DNA of 64,000 bases from Sphingomonas sp. NFR04. Its GTDB lineage: Bacteria > Pseudomonadota > Alphaproteobacteria > Sphingomonadales > Sphingomonadaceae. Shown here in pieces: positions 12,404 through 20,559 of this stretch. The notes under the pieces were generated by a model that ran no database searches, was not told the origin of the DNA, and was given only the letters and a program-made list of their open reading frames with translations. The position numbers and the translations under genes are program-made. Position 1 is the first letter of the stretch. Each line of letters starts with the position of its first letter. The stretch is taken from the NCBI RefSeq assembly GCF_900114095.1, contig NZ_FORV01000002.1, forward strand, positions 310,001-374,000. The letters run 5' to 3'.

Positions 12404-13386
12404 GCCCGCCCGTCGACCCGCCCGCGCTCCCGGCAGCCTATAACGAGAGCACCATGCAACGGCGTCGCCCCAAACACATTCTGCTCGTCACCGGCATGTC
12501 GGGTGCCGGCAAGTCGACCGTGCTGCGCACGCTCGAGGATCTCGGCTGGGAGGTGGTCGACAACCTCCCCCTCCTCCTCCTCAACCGCCTGCTCGATACC
12601 GCGCCCGGCGCGGACGGCGGCGACGACGAGCGCCCGCTGGCCCTCGGCCTCGGCACGCAGACGCGTGGCTTCGACGCCGAGAGCATCGTCCAGCGCATCA
12701 AGAAGCTGCGCGAGGACCAGGGGCTCGACGTCGGCACGCTGTTCCTCGAATGCAGCGGCGCCGAGCTGATCCGCCGCTTCTCCGAGACCCGTCGCCGCCA
12801 CCCGCTGGCGCAGGACCGCCCCGCCGAGGACGGCATCGCCCGCGAGCGCGAGCTGCTCGGCCCCCTGCGCCGCTGGGCCAACCGGCTGATCGACACCAGC
12901 GACATGAAGGCGAACCAGCTGTCCCAGACGATCCGCGGGATCTTCTCGGCGGATGGCGGCAAGACCACCTTCAGCGTCACCTCCTTCGGCTTTTCCCGCG
13001 GGCTGCCGCGCGATGCCGATCTCGTCCTCGACATGCGCTTCCTGCGCAATCCGCACTGGGACCCGGTGCTTCGTCCCGGCACGGGACTCGATGCCGACGT
13101 CTCCGCCTATATCCAGGCCGACCCGGCCTATGATGCCGCCATGGCGCAGATCGAGTCGCTGCTGCTGCTCCTCCTCCCCCGCTACCAGGCGGAGGGGAAG
13201 GCCTATGTGACGATCGCGTTCGGCTGCACCGGCGGGCGACATCGCTCGGTCCATGTCGCCGAACGGATGGCCCGCCGGTTGCGCGACGAAGGATTTTCGC
13301 CCACGGTGACGCACAGAGATTTGCAGACCGCGCCACAGGACTCCCTGGAGGGGGCGCCGGTGTCCATGGCTAGGGGCGGAGAATAG
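12400..13386 (+). CDS. rapZ: RapZ-like nucleotide-binding RNase adapter (YvcJ family)
   Basis: A 328-residue protein with the RapZ P-loop TGMSGAGKSTVLRTLEDLGW, DNLPLLLL, FLECSGAELIRRFSETRRRH and the C-terminal FGCTGGRHRSVHVAERMARR. In enterobacteria RapZ directs RNase E to the GlmZ RNA and controls amino-sugar synthesis; in other phyla the role is less defined, but the gene keeps company with PTS genes as here. The start at 12400 overlaps the chvG stop (ATGA); an internal ATG at 12454 would give the more typical N terminus. EIIA follows one base after its stop. Confidence 0.92.
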   Translation: MSPPVDPPALPAAYNESTMQRRRPKHILLVTGMSGAGKSTVLRTLEDLGWEVVDNLPLLLLNRLLDTAPGADGGDDERPLALGLGTQTRGFDAESIVQRIKKLREDQGLDVGTLFLECSGAELIRRFSETRRRHPLAQDRPAEDGIARERELLGPLRRWANRLIDTSDMKANQLSQTIRGIFSADGGKTTFSVTSFGFSRGLPRDADLVLDMRFLRNPHWDPVLRPGTGLDADVSAYIQADPAYDAAMAQIESLLLLLLPRYQAEGKAYVTIAFGCTGGRHRSVHVAERMARRLRDEGFSPTVTHRDLQTAPQDSLEGAPVSMARGGE

Positions 13387-13387
13387 A

Positions 13388-13792
13388 ATGATCGGGTTGG
13401 TGCTCGTGACGCACGGACGACTCGCCGAGGAGTTCGTCGTCGCGATGGAACATGTGGTGGGGAAACAGGAGCAGGTCGCCGCGATCTGCATCGGCCCCGA
13501 GGATGACATGGAGGGCCGCCGCGCCGATATCGCCGCCGCCATCGGCGCGGTCGATTCGGGCGAAGGCGTGATCGTGCTGAGCGACCTGTTCGGCGGCACC
13601 CCCTCCAATCTCGCCATCTCGCTGATGAAGGCCGGCAAGGTCGAGGTGATCGCCGGCATCAGCCTGCCGATGCTGATCCGCCTCGGCAGCGCCCGCAAGA
13701 CCATGTCCGTCACCGACGCGGTGCTCGCCGCGCGCGACGCCGGCCGCAAATATGTGACGGTCGCGTCGGAAATGCTGGGGCCGCCGCAATGA
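13388..13792 (+). CDS. PTS EIIA component of the mannose/fructose-type family
   Basis: A 134-residue EIIA-Man-like protein with the phosphoacceptor histidine in LVTHGRLAEE (H9) and the conserved VIVLSDLFGGTPSNLA. It receives phosphate from HPr. No sugar permease (EIIB/C/D) is nearby, so it probably belongs to the regulatory, sugar-independent PTS of alphaproteobacteria (with PtsP and HPr) that reports phosphoenolpyruvate or nitrogen status. It overlaps the HPr gene by four bases. Confidence 0.93.
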   Translation: MIGLVLVTHGRLAEEFVVAMEHVVGKQEQVAAICIGPEDDMEGRRADIAAAIGAVDSGEGVIVLSDLFGGTPSNLAISLMKAGKVEVIAGISLPMLIRLGSARKTMSVTDAVLAARDAGRKYVTVASEMLGPPQ

Positions 13793-14061
13793 GCCGGGTG
13801 TCGCGCGAGGTCCTCATCGAGAACCAGCGTGGCCTCCACGCCCGCGCCAGCATGGCGTTCGTCACGCTCGCCAGCACCCAGCCCTGCGAGCTCACCGTCG
13901 AGAAGGACGGCAACAGCGCCGCCGGCACCTCGATCCTCGACCTGATGATGCTCGGCGCGGCGAAGGGCGACACGATCACCATCTGGGCCGAAGGCGACGG
14001 CGCGGACGGCGCGGTGCAGGCGCTGGTGGAACTGGTCGAGGCGCGGTTCAACGAGGAGTGA
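13789..14061 (+). CDS. HPr phosphocarrier protein
   Basis: A 90-residue HPr with the active-site histidine in QRGLHARAS (H17, matching H15 of standard HPr) and the helix-2 region GTSILDLMMLGAAKGD. Ser48 there lines up with the regulatory Ser46 that HPr kinase phosphorylates. It passes phosphate from enzyme I to the EIIA encoded just upstream. The regulatory serine is kept, although no HPr kinase gene is found in this operon. Confidence 0.95.
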   Translation: MSRVSREVLIENQRGLHARASMAFVTLASTQPCELTVEKDGNSAAGTSILDLMMLGAAKGDTITIWAEGDGADGAVQALVELVEARFNEE

Positions 14062-14073
14062 GGATCTCTTCTT

Positions 14074-14186
14074 AAGCCCCTCCTCCTGGGAGGAGGGGTT
14101 TGGGGGTGGAGGGATGCCAGACCAGAAGTTGGTCTCTGCGAGACACAGCCCCACCCCAACCCCTCCCCTGAAGGGGAGGGGCTAAG
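14074..14186. repeat. Imperfect palindromic intergenic repeat
   Basis: Each end is a small hairpin (CCCCTCCTCCTGGGAGGAGG at 14078-14097 and CCCCTCCCCTGAAGGGGAGG at 14159-14178), and the two ends are inverted relative to each other (GTTTGGGGGTGG against CCACCCCAAC). The whole could fold into a long cruciform or act as a terminator after HPr. The sequence type looks like a dispersed genomic repeat. Confidence 0.7.
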
Positions 14187-14234
14187 CACCACCCCCAACT
14201 AGCCCCCGCCCCCATCCCGCCCTATAGCGGCCCG

Positions 14235-15038
14235 ATGCCACGCGAAATCACCGCCTACTCGAACCCCCTCATCAAGCGCATCCGCAACCTGCGCGACAAG
14301 CGCCACCGCCGCGAAGAGGGGCTGTTCCTCGCCGAGGGCCTGCGCATCCTCACCGAAGCGCGCGAGGCCGGCCGGATCCCAGAATACCTCTTCTACACCG
14401 CCGAGAGCGCCCGCCACCCGCTGGTCACCGCGCTCGTCACCGCCACCGAGCGCCAAGGCGGCGAGGCGATCGAGACCAATGCCGACATCCTCTCGAAGCT
14501 CTCCGGCAAGGACAATCCGGGCGCGGTCGTCGGCGTCTATCCGGAGTTCGCGCTGGACCTCGCCGCGATCGACCGCAGCACCGCGCCGCTCTGGCTGGTC
14601 GCCGAGCGGCTGCGCGATCCCGGCAATCTCGGCACCATCCTGCGCACCGGCGACGCGGTGGGCGCCGGCGGGCTGATCCTGCTCGACGACTGCGTCGATC
14701 CCTTCTCGGTCGAGGCGGTGCGCGCGAGCATGGGCGCGCTGTTCACCGTCCCCGTCGCCCGCGCCCGCTGGGAGGCGTTCGAGCCCTGGCTGCGCGCCGG
14801 CCCCGGCCAGCTCGTCGGCCTCAGCCTCGATACCGACCACGATTATCAGGCCCCGCGCTACGCCGCGCCGACCTTCCTGCTCACCGGCAACGAGGCGCAG
14901 GGCATGCCGCCGCATATGGAAGCCGCCTGCGATCTGCTGGTAAAGATCCCCATGCTCGGCAAGGCAGACAGCCTCAATGCGGCAGTGGCAACGGCGGTGA
15001 TGGCCTATGAAGTACGCAACCAGTTCCGGCGGGGGTGA
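14235..15038 (+). CDS. TrmH/SpoU-family RNA 2'-O-methyltransferase
   Basis: A 267-residue SPOUT methyltransferase. The N-terminal substrate-binding domain (1-100) opens ITAYSNPLIKRIRNLRDKRHR; the catalytic domain has motif 1 LRDPGNLGTILRT, motif 2 LLTGNEAQGM and motif 3 IPMLGKADSLNAAVATAVM, which form the trefoil knot that binds S-adenosylmethionine. It probably methylates a ribose in 23S rRNA or a tRNA; the target cannot be told from sequence. It stands alone between two palindromic repeats. Confidence 0.92.
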   Translation: MPREITAYSNPLIKRIRNLRDKRHRREEGLFLAEGLRILTEAREAGRIPEYLFYTAESARHPLVTALVTATERQGGEAIETNADILSKLSGKDNPGAVVGVYPEFALDLAAIDRSTAPLWLVAERLRDPGNLGTILRTGDAVGAGGLILLDDCVDPFSVEAVRASMGALFTVPVARARWEAFEPWLRAGPGQLVGLSLDTDHDYQAPRYAAPTFLLTGNEAQGMPPHMEAACDLLVKIPMLGKADSLNAAVATAVMAYEVRNQFRRG

Positions 15039-15051
15039 GGACGTGGGGGTG

Positions 15052-15675
15052 ATGCCGTTTCGCCCGTGTCCCCCTCACCCTTCCGCGCCTTCGGCGCTCC
15101 CTCCCTCTCCCACAAGGGGAGAGGGAGCAGTACGCCATCTCTCCCTCTCCCCTTGTGGGAGAGGGAAGGGGCCCGCTGCCGGAGGCAGCGGGAAGGGTGA
15201 GGGGGACACGGGCTGGAAAAAAACCGCCGCCGCCCTCCTCGCCCTGACCCTCCTCACCCCCCTCCGCGCCCTCGCGCAGCAAACCGAACCCCCACCCCGC
15301 GAAGCCCCGCGCCCCGAAACCCCGCGCTTCGACGCCGAGGAACAACGCCTCCTCGGCGACTGGCGGATCACCGGTGTCGCCGGCCACCCGACGGTGCCCG
15401 GCAGCCACGCGCGGCTGAAGCTGGAGGGGCTGCGGATCAGCGGCTATACCGGCTGCAACGCGCTGGGCGGCAACTACCGGGTGGAGCGCGGCTACCTCAC
15501 CACTGGCGGCGTGATCACCACCCGCCGTGCCTGCTCGGCGGCGCTGATGCGGCAGGAAGCGGCGCTGCTGGCGCTGCTCGACCAGCGCCTGGCGGTCCAG
15601 CAAAGCCATCGCGGCCGGCTGCTGCTGACCGGGCGGGATGCGAAGACGCTGGTGTTGGTGCGAACACCCGAATAA
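15052..15675 (+). CDS. META-domain secreted protein with repeat-derived N terminus
   Basis: The C-terminal part (about residues 100-207) is a META domain like that of HslJ: LLGDWRITGVAG, GYTGCNALGGNYRV, TRRACSAALMRQE. Before it stands a good signal peptide, KKTAAALLALTLLTPLRALA. Codons upstream of that signal lie inside the palindromic element at 15063-15212 and give a low-complexity peptide (PPSPTRGEG, SLSPCGRGKG). The nearest ATG is at 15052 and another at 15007; neither gives a normal signal-peptide start, so the native start seems to be lost or moved. META domains occur in envelope-stress lipoproteins. Confidence 0.62.
   Translation: MPFRPCPPHPSAPSALPPSPTRGEGAVRHLSLSPCGRGKGPAAGGSGKGEGDTGWKKTAAALLALTLLTPLRALAQQTEPPPREAPRPETPRFDAEEQRLLGDWRITGVAGHPTVPGSHARLKLEGLRISGYTGCNALGGNYRVERGYLTTGGVITTRRACSAALMRQEAALLALLDQRLAVQQSHRGRLLLTGRDAKTLVLVRTPE
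15063..15212. repeat. 150-base palindromic element with perfect 22-base terminal inverted repeats
   Basis: Bases 15063-15084 (start CCCGTGTCCCCCTC) are the exact reverse complement of 15191-15212 (end GAGGGGGACACGGG). Inside, CTCTCCCACAAGGGGAGAGG and CTCTCCCCTTGTGGGAGAGG form a second inverted pair. No gene fits inside it; it is like a small non-autonomous mobile or REP-derived element. It covers the start region of the META-domain gene. Confidence 0.88.
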
Positions 15676-15706
15676 ATTTGTGTCTGATCTTCAGGACCAA
15701 TTTGCG

Positions 15707-17515
15707 ATGAAACTATTGAACGCACGCGTCATCGGGTTTCAATCTTTTGAAGACTCCGGAAACATTACCTTTTTAGACGGAATCAACCTCTTCGTTGGCC
15801 AAAACAACTCGGGCAAAAGTGCCTTTTTGAGGGCCCTGCAACCTTCGCTCGCCGACGATAGGCATCGCTGCAAGGAGAAGTGGCAGGATTTTTTGCTTCC
15901 TCTTCCCAGAGTTAGATTAAAACTACAGTATTCTGGCGAGGAACTGAAGGAAGCTCTACTTCAAAGAGGTGTTAACGAGGTTTACATTCCAATTCCCGAC
16001 GGACAAAGCTGCCAAGCTCATGTGACAGAAATATTAAGTACTCAATATATCACTACCGAAGTTACGAGCGAACCCAATAGAGACTTTAGTGCTGATTATC
16101 CCAGCCATGGACTGTTCACACCTAACGATCAGTCGAAATATTTCGCCATTTCTCGAGCTAGCGGAGGCAATTTAAACTTCGCCCCGTCTTACGGGATGAA
16201 TGACACTGTACCATCAGTGTTGAATGAGATTTGGTCCAGGAAGATGTTCTATTTCTCAGCAGAACGAATGAATGTTGGAACATCATCAGCAGAACCGGCT
16301 CAACGACTAGCCGACAATGCAAGGAACCTACCTAGCGTACTCTTAACATTGAACGGAGATCGCGGAACACTATTCCAGCGACTCGTCGGCCATGCTCGCG
16401 AAGTGTTCTCTACAATTGGCAATTTAAGTATAAGGCCAGTTGGTGGCGGCGCAGTCGAGATCCGTGTTTGGCCGACGGAGTCAATGGAGCATGTAGAGCT
16501 CAGCTTCCCATTACTTAACAGCGGCACTGGTATTTCGCAGGTTTTGTCTATCCTCACGGCGGTCATGACAGTAGAAAACGCCGTAATAATGATTGACGAA
16601 ATCAATAGCTTTTTACACCCTGCAGCAGTCAAGTCACTTATCAGAATACTGAAAACTCAATATAGCAGCCACCAGTATATAATATCCACTCACGCGCCCG
16701 AAGTAATAAGTTTCAGCGACCCAAAAACAATAAATCTTGTTAGCAGAGTGAATTATAATTCAAAGGTTAAACAATTAGAAGTAGAACAAGTAGAATCATT
16801 AAAAGAGATTGCCGACAACCTTGGCGTATCAATGACAGATGTATTCGCCGCCGACAATATTATATGGGTAGAAGGGCCCACGGAAGAGTTGTGCTTCCCG
16901 TATCTATTTGAATCCCTATGCGGAAAAGCCCTACCCCGCGGAACTATCTTCACTTCAGTGGTAGCAACGGGAGACTTCATCTCAAAACGTCGAGACAAGG
17001 AACTAATATATCAAATTTATGAAAAGCTTAGTGGGGCGGCGTCGCCATTAGTGAGAAATGTTACTTTCAGTTTTGATAGCGAAGATTTGTCGGCCTCTGA
17101 TAAAGAGGACATGATTAGGATGTCACGTGGTCGGCTACATCTTCTTCCTAGAAGGCATCTTGAGTGCTACGTACTTAATCCGGAAGCGCTGGCGCGTTTT
17201 CTAAATCAGAAGTGCGGGGAAGAAGTTACTGATGGCACTCGCGTCGCAAGCATGCTGCAATCTTTGTCAGAAAATGAAAGGTTTATTGTACCAGAATTTG
17301 ATGGCGATCTAGAGAATAGTTCGTGGCTTTCGAGAGTGGACGCAGCGAACTTGATCGCGACCGCCTGCACCACGCTATCTGATCACCGCGTAAATTTTCG
17401 AAAGAAAGGCGACACCTTAGAACTTCTAAAATTTGTTGCAGAAATCGCGCCGCATCAAATATTGGAGCTTCGCAAATACGTTGAAAGCCTCGTTGGATCG
17501 ACGGCGGGCGGATGA
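15707..17515 (+). CDS. OLD-like ATPase/TOPRIM nuclease in an AT-rich island
   Basis: A 602-residue protein. The N-terminal SMC/RecF-like ATPase has GQNNSGKSAF (Walker A, residues 31-40), NSGTGISQVLSIL (signature-like, about 270), VIMIDEINSFLHP (Walker B, about 290) and STHAPEVI (His switch, about 327). The C-terminal half has WVEGPTEELCFPYLF (TOPRIM glutamate, about 389) and FSFDSEDLS (acidic cluster, about 455), followed by LPRRHLECYVLNPEAL as in OLD-family and PARIS-type TOPRIM proteins. Base use is foreign: 16741-16800 has 16 G/C of 60, against 46 of 60 at 15361-15420, with many ATA, AGA and TTA codons. AGGA ten bases before the ATG supports the start. No gajB helicase, reverse transcriptase or second toxin gene adjoins it. 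Probably a horizontally gained single-gene defence protein. Confidence 0.82.
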   Translation: MKLLNARVIGFQSFEDSGNITFLDGINLFVGQNNSGKSAFLRALQPSLADDRHRCKEKWQDFLLPLPRVRLKLQYSGEELKEALLQRGVNEVYIPIPDGQSCQAHVTEILSTQYITTEVTSEPNRDFSADYPSHGLFTPNDQSKYFAISRASGGNLNFAPSYGMNDTVPSVLNEIWSRKMFYFSAERMNVGTSSAEPAQRLADNARNLPSVLLTLNGDRGTLFQRLVGHAREVFSTIGNLSIRPVGGGAVEIRVWPTESMEHVELSFPLLNSGTGISQVLSILTAVMTVENAVIMIDEINSFLHPAAVKSLIRILKTQYSSHQYIISTHAPEVISFSDPKTINLVSRVNYNSKVKQLEVEQVESLKEIADNLGVSMTDVFAADNIIWVEGPTEELCFPYLFESLCGKALPRGTIFTSVVATGDFISKRRDKELIYQIYEKLSGAASPLVRNVTFSFDSEDLSASDKEDMIRMSRGRLHLLPRRHLECYVLNPEALARFLNQKCGEEVTDGTRVASMLQSLSENERFIVPEFDGDLENSSWLSRVDAANLIATACTTLSDHRVNFRKKGDTLELLKFVAEIAPHQILELRKYVESLVGSTAGG

Positions 17516-17521
17516 GTATCC

Positions 17522-18928
17522 TCACTCCGCCGCAGCCGCTTCCTCCACCTCGCCCCCATCCGGCGCCGGCAGTTCCGCCGTCGGTGCCCGCGCGATCACG
17601 TCGACCGTGTCGATCGCGTCCAGCGCGCTGTTGCCGGTATCCACGTTGAGTGCCTGGAAGCGCCGCGCGGAGACCATCACCCGGCCCTCGAAGCTCGCGA
17701 CGAACTTGTTGTAATTCTCCACCGCGCTGTTCAGCCCGCCGCCGACGCGCTTGAGGTGGCCCGCCGCCGTCGCCAGCCGCTCGTACAGCTCCTTGCCCAG
17801 CTTGCCGACCTCGCGAGCGTCCTCGGTCAGCTTCTGCTGGCGCCACATCGACGCGACGGTGCGGGCGAGCGGCAAGAAGGCCGAGGGGCCGGCGATGATC
17901 ACCCGGTTGCGCGCCGCGCGCTCCCACAGCTCCATGTCCACTTCCAGCGCGCTCGACAGGAAATTGTCGCCGGGGATGTACATGATCACGAAATCGGGCG
18001 CCTTTTCGAACTGCGCCCAATAGGCCTTGCGCGACAGCGCATCGGCATGGGTGCTCATCGCCTTGGCGTGCGCCTTCAGCGCGGCGGTGCGCTCCTCGGC
18101 GCTGGTCGCCTCGGCCGCCTGGAGATAGCCGTCGAGCACACACTTCACGTCGACGATCAGCTGCTGGTCGCCCGGCAGGCGGATGATGAAGTCCGGCCGC
18201 AGCATGCCGTCCTCGGTGGTGACCGAGACTTCGGCGGCGAAATCGACATGGCCGGAAAGCCCGGCGATCTCGATCAGGTTGCGGAACTGCTGCTCGCCCC
18301 AGCGGCCGCGCGTCTTGGGCGCGGCGCGCAGAGCGTTGACCAGCTTGGAGGTTTCCGCGCGCGTCTCGCCCAGCCCGGCCTGTACGGCGCTGATCGCCTC
18401 GCGCAGCTGGCCATAGCTGTCGTTGCGGTCCTTCTCGACGCGGTGCAGCCCTTCCTCATAGCGCTTGAGCGTGGTGTCGATCGGCTGGAGCAGCGTGCGC
18501 AGCCGCTCCTCGTTCTTCTCGCCCGCCTGGTGGAAGCGCGCCTCGGCGCGTTCGAGGAAGGCGCGCTGCGTCTCGTCGAGCATCTTGGCGGCGGATTCGC
18601 GGAACTGGCCGGCCATCATCTCGCGCGCGTTGACGAATTCGGTCAGCCGCTCCTCGAAGGCGCCGGCCTTGGCCTTGAGCTCGGCCAGCTCGATGCGGGC
18701 GGCATCGCGCTCGTTGCGGAGCATCGCGGCTTCCTCGCGCAGGCGGGGGAGCTGGGCGACGCGTTCCTCGGCCATGGCGAGATCGGTGATGGCGGCCTTG
18801 AAATCGGCCTCGCGCCGAGCGCTCTCCGCCCGCGCCTCGCTCGTCCCGCGCGCGCCGATCAGCCAGCCGACCACCACGCCCACAACCAGGGCAACCATCA
18901 CAAAGGCAACGACGAACGGATCCAACAC
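17522..18928 (-). CDS. rmuC: RmuC DNA recombination protein
   Basis: A 468-residue RmuC. It has one N-terminal membrane helix (VVAFVMVALVVGVVVGWLIG), a long coiled coil at about residues 28-150, and the RmuC nuclease-like core (TRGRWGEQQFRNLIEIAG, RPDFIIRLPGDQQLIVDVK, PGDNFLSSALEVD). RmuC limits inversions at short inverted repeats, and this region is rich in such repeats. The start is uncertain among TTG at 18931 and GTG at 18928; GGGAG just upstream favours the GTG. It converges on the AT-rich ATPase gene with only six bases between stops. Confidence 0.93.
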   Translation of the reverse strand: MLDPFVVAFVMVALVVGVVVGWLIGARGTSEARAESARREADFKAAITDLAMAEERVAQLPRLREEAAMLRNERDAARIELAELKAKAGAFEERLTEFVNAREMMAGQFRESAAKMLDETQRAFLERAEARFHQAGEKNEERLRTLLQPIDTTLKRYEEGLHRVEKDRNDSYGQLREAISAVQAGLGETRAETSKLVNALRAAPKTRGRWGEQQFRNLIEIAGLSGHVDFAAEVSVTTEDGMLRPDFIIRLPGDQQLIVDVKCVLDGYLQAAEATSAEERTAALKAHAKAMSTHADALSRKAYWAQFEKAPDFVIMYIPGDNFLSSALEVDMELWERAARNRVIIAGPSAFLPLARTVASMWRQQKLTEDAREVGKLGKELYERLATAAGHLKRVGGGLNSAVENYNKFVASFEGRVMVSARRFQALNVDTGNSALDAIDTVDVIARAPTAELPAPDGGEVEEAAAAE

Positions 18929-18931
18929 CAA

Positions 18932-19352
18932 ATCTCCCGGGAACAGGACGCGAACTTACCTGTGTGGGAACGGGGCCGCAAGGGCGGGCGCGGTCGGTTC
19001 GGCGCGGGATTCTTGTTTCGCGCGGAGGCGCAGAGAGCGCAGGGGGAAAGAGAAGAATTGTTTCACGCGAAGGCGCGAAGGCGCGGAGGCTTTGGATCGC
19101 CGGCGGCGTGCGCCGCTTTTCAAACGGCGGTCAGTGTTGGTCGCAGGCAAGGGCGAGCCGCTGCGCGGCAGCACGACCCGTCTTCGCGCCTCCGCGCCTC
19201 CGCGTGACACAATAATACCTTTGGTCACGCCGACGCGCGAAGCGAGCGCGTCCCCTCTGCGCTCTCTGCGCCTCTGCGCCTCTGCGCCTCTGCGCGAGAC
19301 GACCTTCGCGTCTTCGCGCCTTCGCGTGAAATCAAAAAAAGCCCGACAGCCC
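18932..19352. other. Gene-free interval filled with nested inverted repeats
   Basis: About 420 bases between rmuC and def. I see no protein-like frame; the open frames here are low-complexity Arg/Ala-rich translations of repeats. The interval is mostly the nested palindromes listed at 19021-19331. Confidence 0.6.
19021..19331. repeat. Nested inverted repeats with a short tandem array
   Basis: Outer arms: CGCGGAGGCGCAGAGAGCGC (19021-19040) pairs with GCGCTCTCTGCGCCTC (about 19259-19274). Inner arms: TTCACGCGAAGGCGCGAAGG (19062-19081) pairs with CTTCGCGCCTCCGCGCCTCC near 19182-19201 and again with CTTCGCGCCTTCGCGTGAA at 19312-19330. An eight-base unit CCTCTGCG repeats about three times at 19270-19293. 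The arrangement suggests repeats inserted into one another. Confidence 0.75.
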
Positions 19353-19877
19353 TCAGGCCGCCTTGCGGGCCTTGTTGAGCTTCTTCATCAGCATGTCGCG
19401 CTTGAGCCGCGAGAGATGGTCGAGGAACACGATGCCCTCCAGATGGTCCATCTCGTGCTGGATGCAGGTGGCGAGCAGACCCTCGAAGAGCTCGTCATGC
19501 GCCTCGCCCTTCTCGTCCAGCCAGGTCACGCGGCAACGCGCGGGGCGCTCGACATCGGCGAACTGGTCGGGGACGGACAGGCAGCCCTCGGTATAGACCG
19601 AAACTTCCTCGGCCGGCTCGTGGATCTCGGGGTTGATGAAGACGCGCGGGTGCCGGATCGGCTTGCCCTCTTCGTCCTCTTCCTCCTGCAGGTCCATGAC
19701 GATCAGGCGCTTGGGCACGCCCACCTGGATAGCGGCGAGGCCGATGCCCGGCGCATCGTACATGGTGTCGAACATGTCGCCGATCAGCGTGCGAACGTCG
19801 TCATCGACCGCCTCGACAGGGGTGGAAACGAGACGCAGACGCGGATCGGGTACTTCGACGATAGGGAGGATGGCCAT
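19353..19877 (-). CDS. def: Peptide deformylase
   Basis: A 174-residue peptide deformylase with all three motifs: [20 protein letters not shown] and the metal-binding QHEMDHLEG. The Cys and two His bind the catalytic metal. It removes the formyl group from the initiator methionine of new proteins. An insert of acidic residues ([16 protein letters not shown]) lies between motifs 1 and 2, as in many alphaproteobacterial forms. Its substrate is made by the formyltransferase gene fmt about 700 bases away on the other strand. Confidence 0.97.
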   Translation of the reverse strand: MAILPIVEVPDPRLRLVSTPVEAVDDDVRTLIGDMFDTMYDAPGIGLAAIQVGVPKRLIVMDLQEEEDEEGKPIRHPRVFINPEIHEPAEEVSVYTEGCLSVPDQFADVERPARCRVTWLDEKGEAHDELFEGLLATCIQHEMDHLEGIVFLDHLSRLKRDMLMKKLNKARKAA

Positions 19878-19908
19878 CGCCTAAATTTAGGAGAGGCGCC
19901 CCCCAGCG

Positions 19909-20505
19909 TCAAGCAACCGGCCGCCGCGCGCGGAGCGCCTGGGCCAGCGTGCCCTCGTCGAGATAGTCGAGTTCGCCCCCCACCGGCAGGCCATGGGCGA
20001 GCTGGGTAACCCGGATCGAGAAGGATTCCAGGCGCTCGGAGACATAGTGCGCGGTGGTCTGGCCCTCGAGCGTAGCGTTCATCGCGAGGACGACCTCGTC
20101 GATGCCGCCCGCCCCCACGCGGCGGACCAGCGCGTCGATGCGGAGATCCTCGGGCCGCACCCCGTCGAGCGCGGAGAGCTTGCCGCCCAGCACATGGAAG
20201 CGCCCGGGGAACAGCCGCGCGCGGTCCAGCGCCCAGAGGTCGGCGACTTCCTCCACCACGCAGAGCGATCGATCGTCCCGGCGCGGGTCGGCGCAGATCG
20301 CGCAAGGGTCGTGCGTGTCGACATTGCCGCAGATGTGGCAGGTGGTGAGCTTCTGGCTGACCGCGCTGAGCGCCGCGAGCAGCGGGTCGAGCGTCGTCTC
20401 GCGCTTCTTCAGCAGATGGAGCACCGCCCGCCGCGCCGATCGCGGCCCGAAACCGGGCAGCCGCGACAGGGCCTGGGTCAGCGCTTCGATTTCGGGAGAG
20501 GCCAT
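19909..20505 (-). CDS. recR: Recombination protein RecR
   Basis: A 198-residue RecR, the usual length: an N-terminal helix-hairpin-helix ([20 protein letters not shown]), a four-cysteine zinc finger ([16 protein letters not shown]), then a TOPRIM domain with [14 protein letters not shown] and [20 protein letters not shown]. With RecF and RecO it loads RecA onto gapped DNA. The ATG at 20505 begins MASPEIEAL; the open frame continues far upstream only as a shadow of fmt. It is divergent from fmt by 54 bases and starts a leftward pair with def. Confidence 0.97.
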   Translation of the reverse strand: MASPEIEALTQALSRLPGFGPRSARRAVLHLLKKRETTLDPLLAALSAVSQKLTTCHICGNVDTHDPCAICADPRRDDRSLCVVEEVADLWALDRARLFPGRFHVLGGKLSALDGVRPEDLRIDALVRRVGAGGIDEVVLAMNATLEGQTTAHYVSERLESFSIRVTQLAHGLPVGGELDYLDEGTLAQALRARRPVA

Positions 20506-20559
20506 GTGCGACACATAGGGGCTTGCATGCGCGCCTGCCAAGCGGTTGAGGGGGGCATG

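Noticed and set aside
19021..19331. CRISPR-like array between rmuC and def
   Set aside because: Repeat arms are inverted and nested rather than direct with unique spacers, and there are no cas genes.
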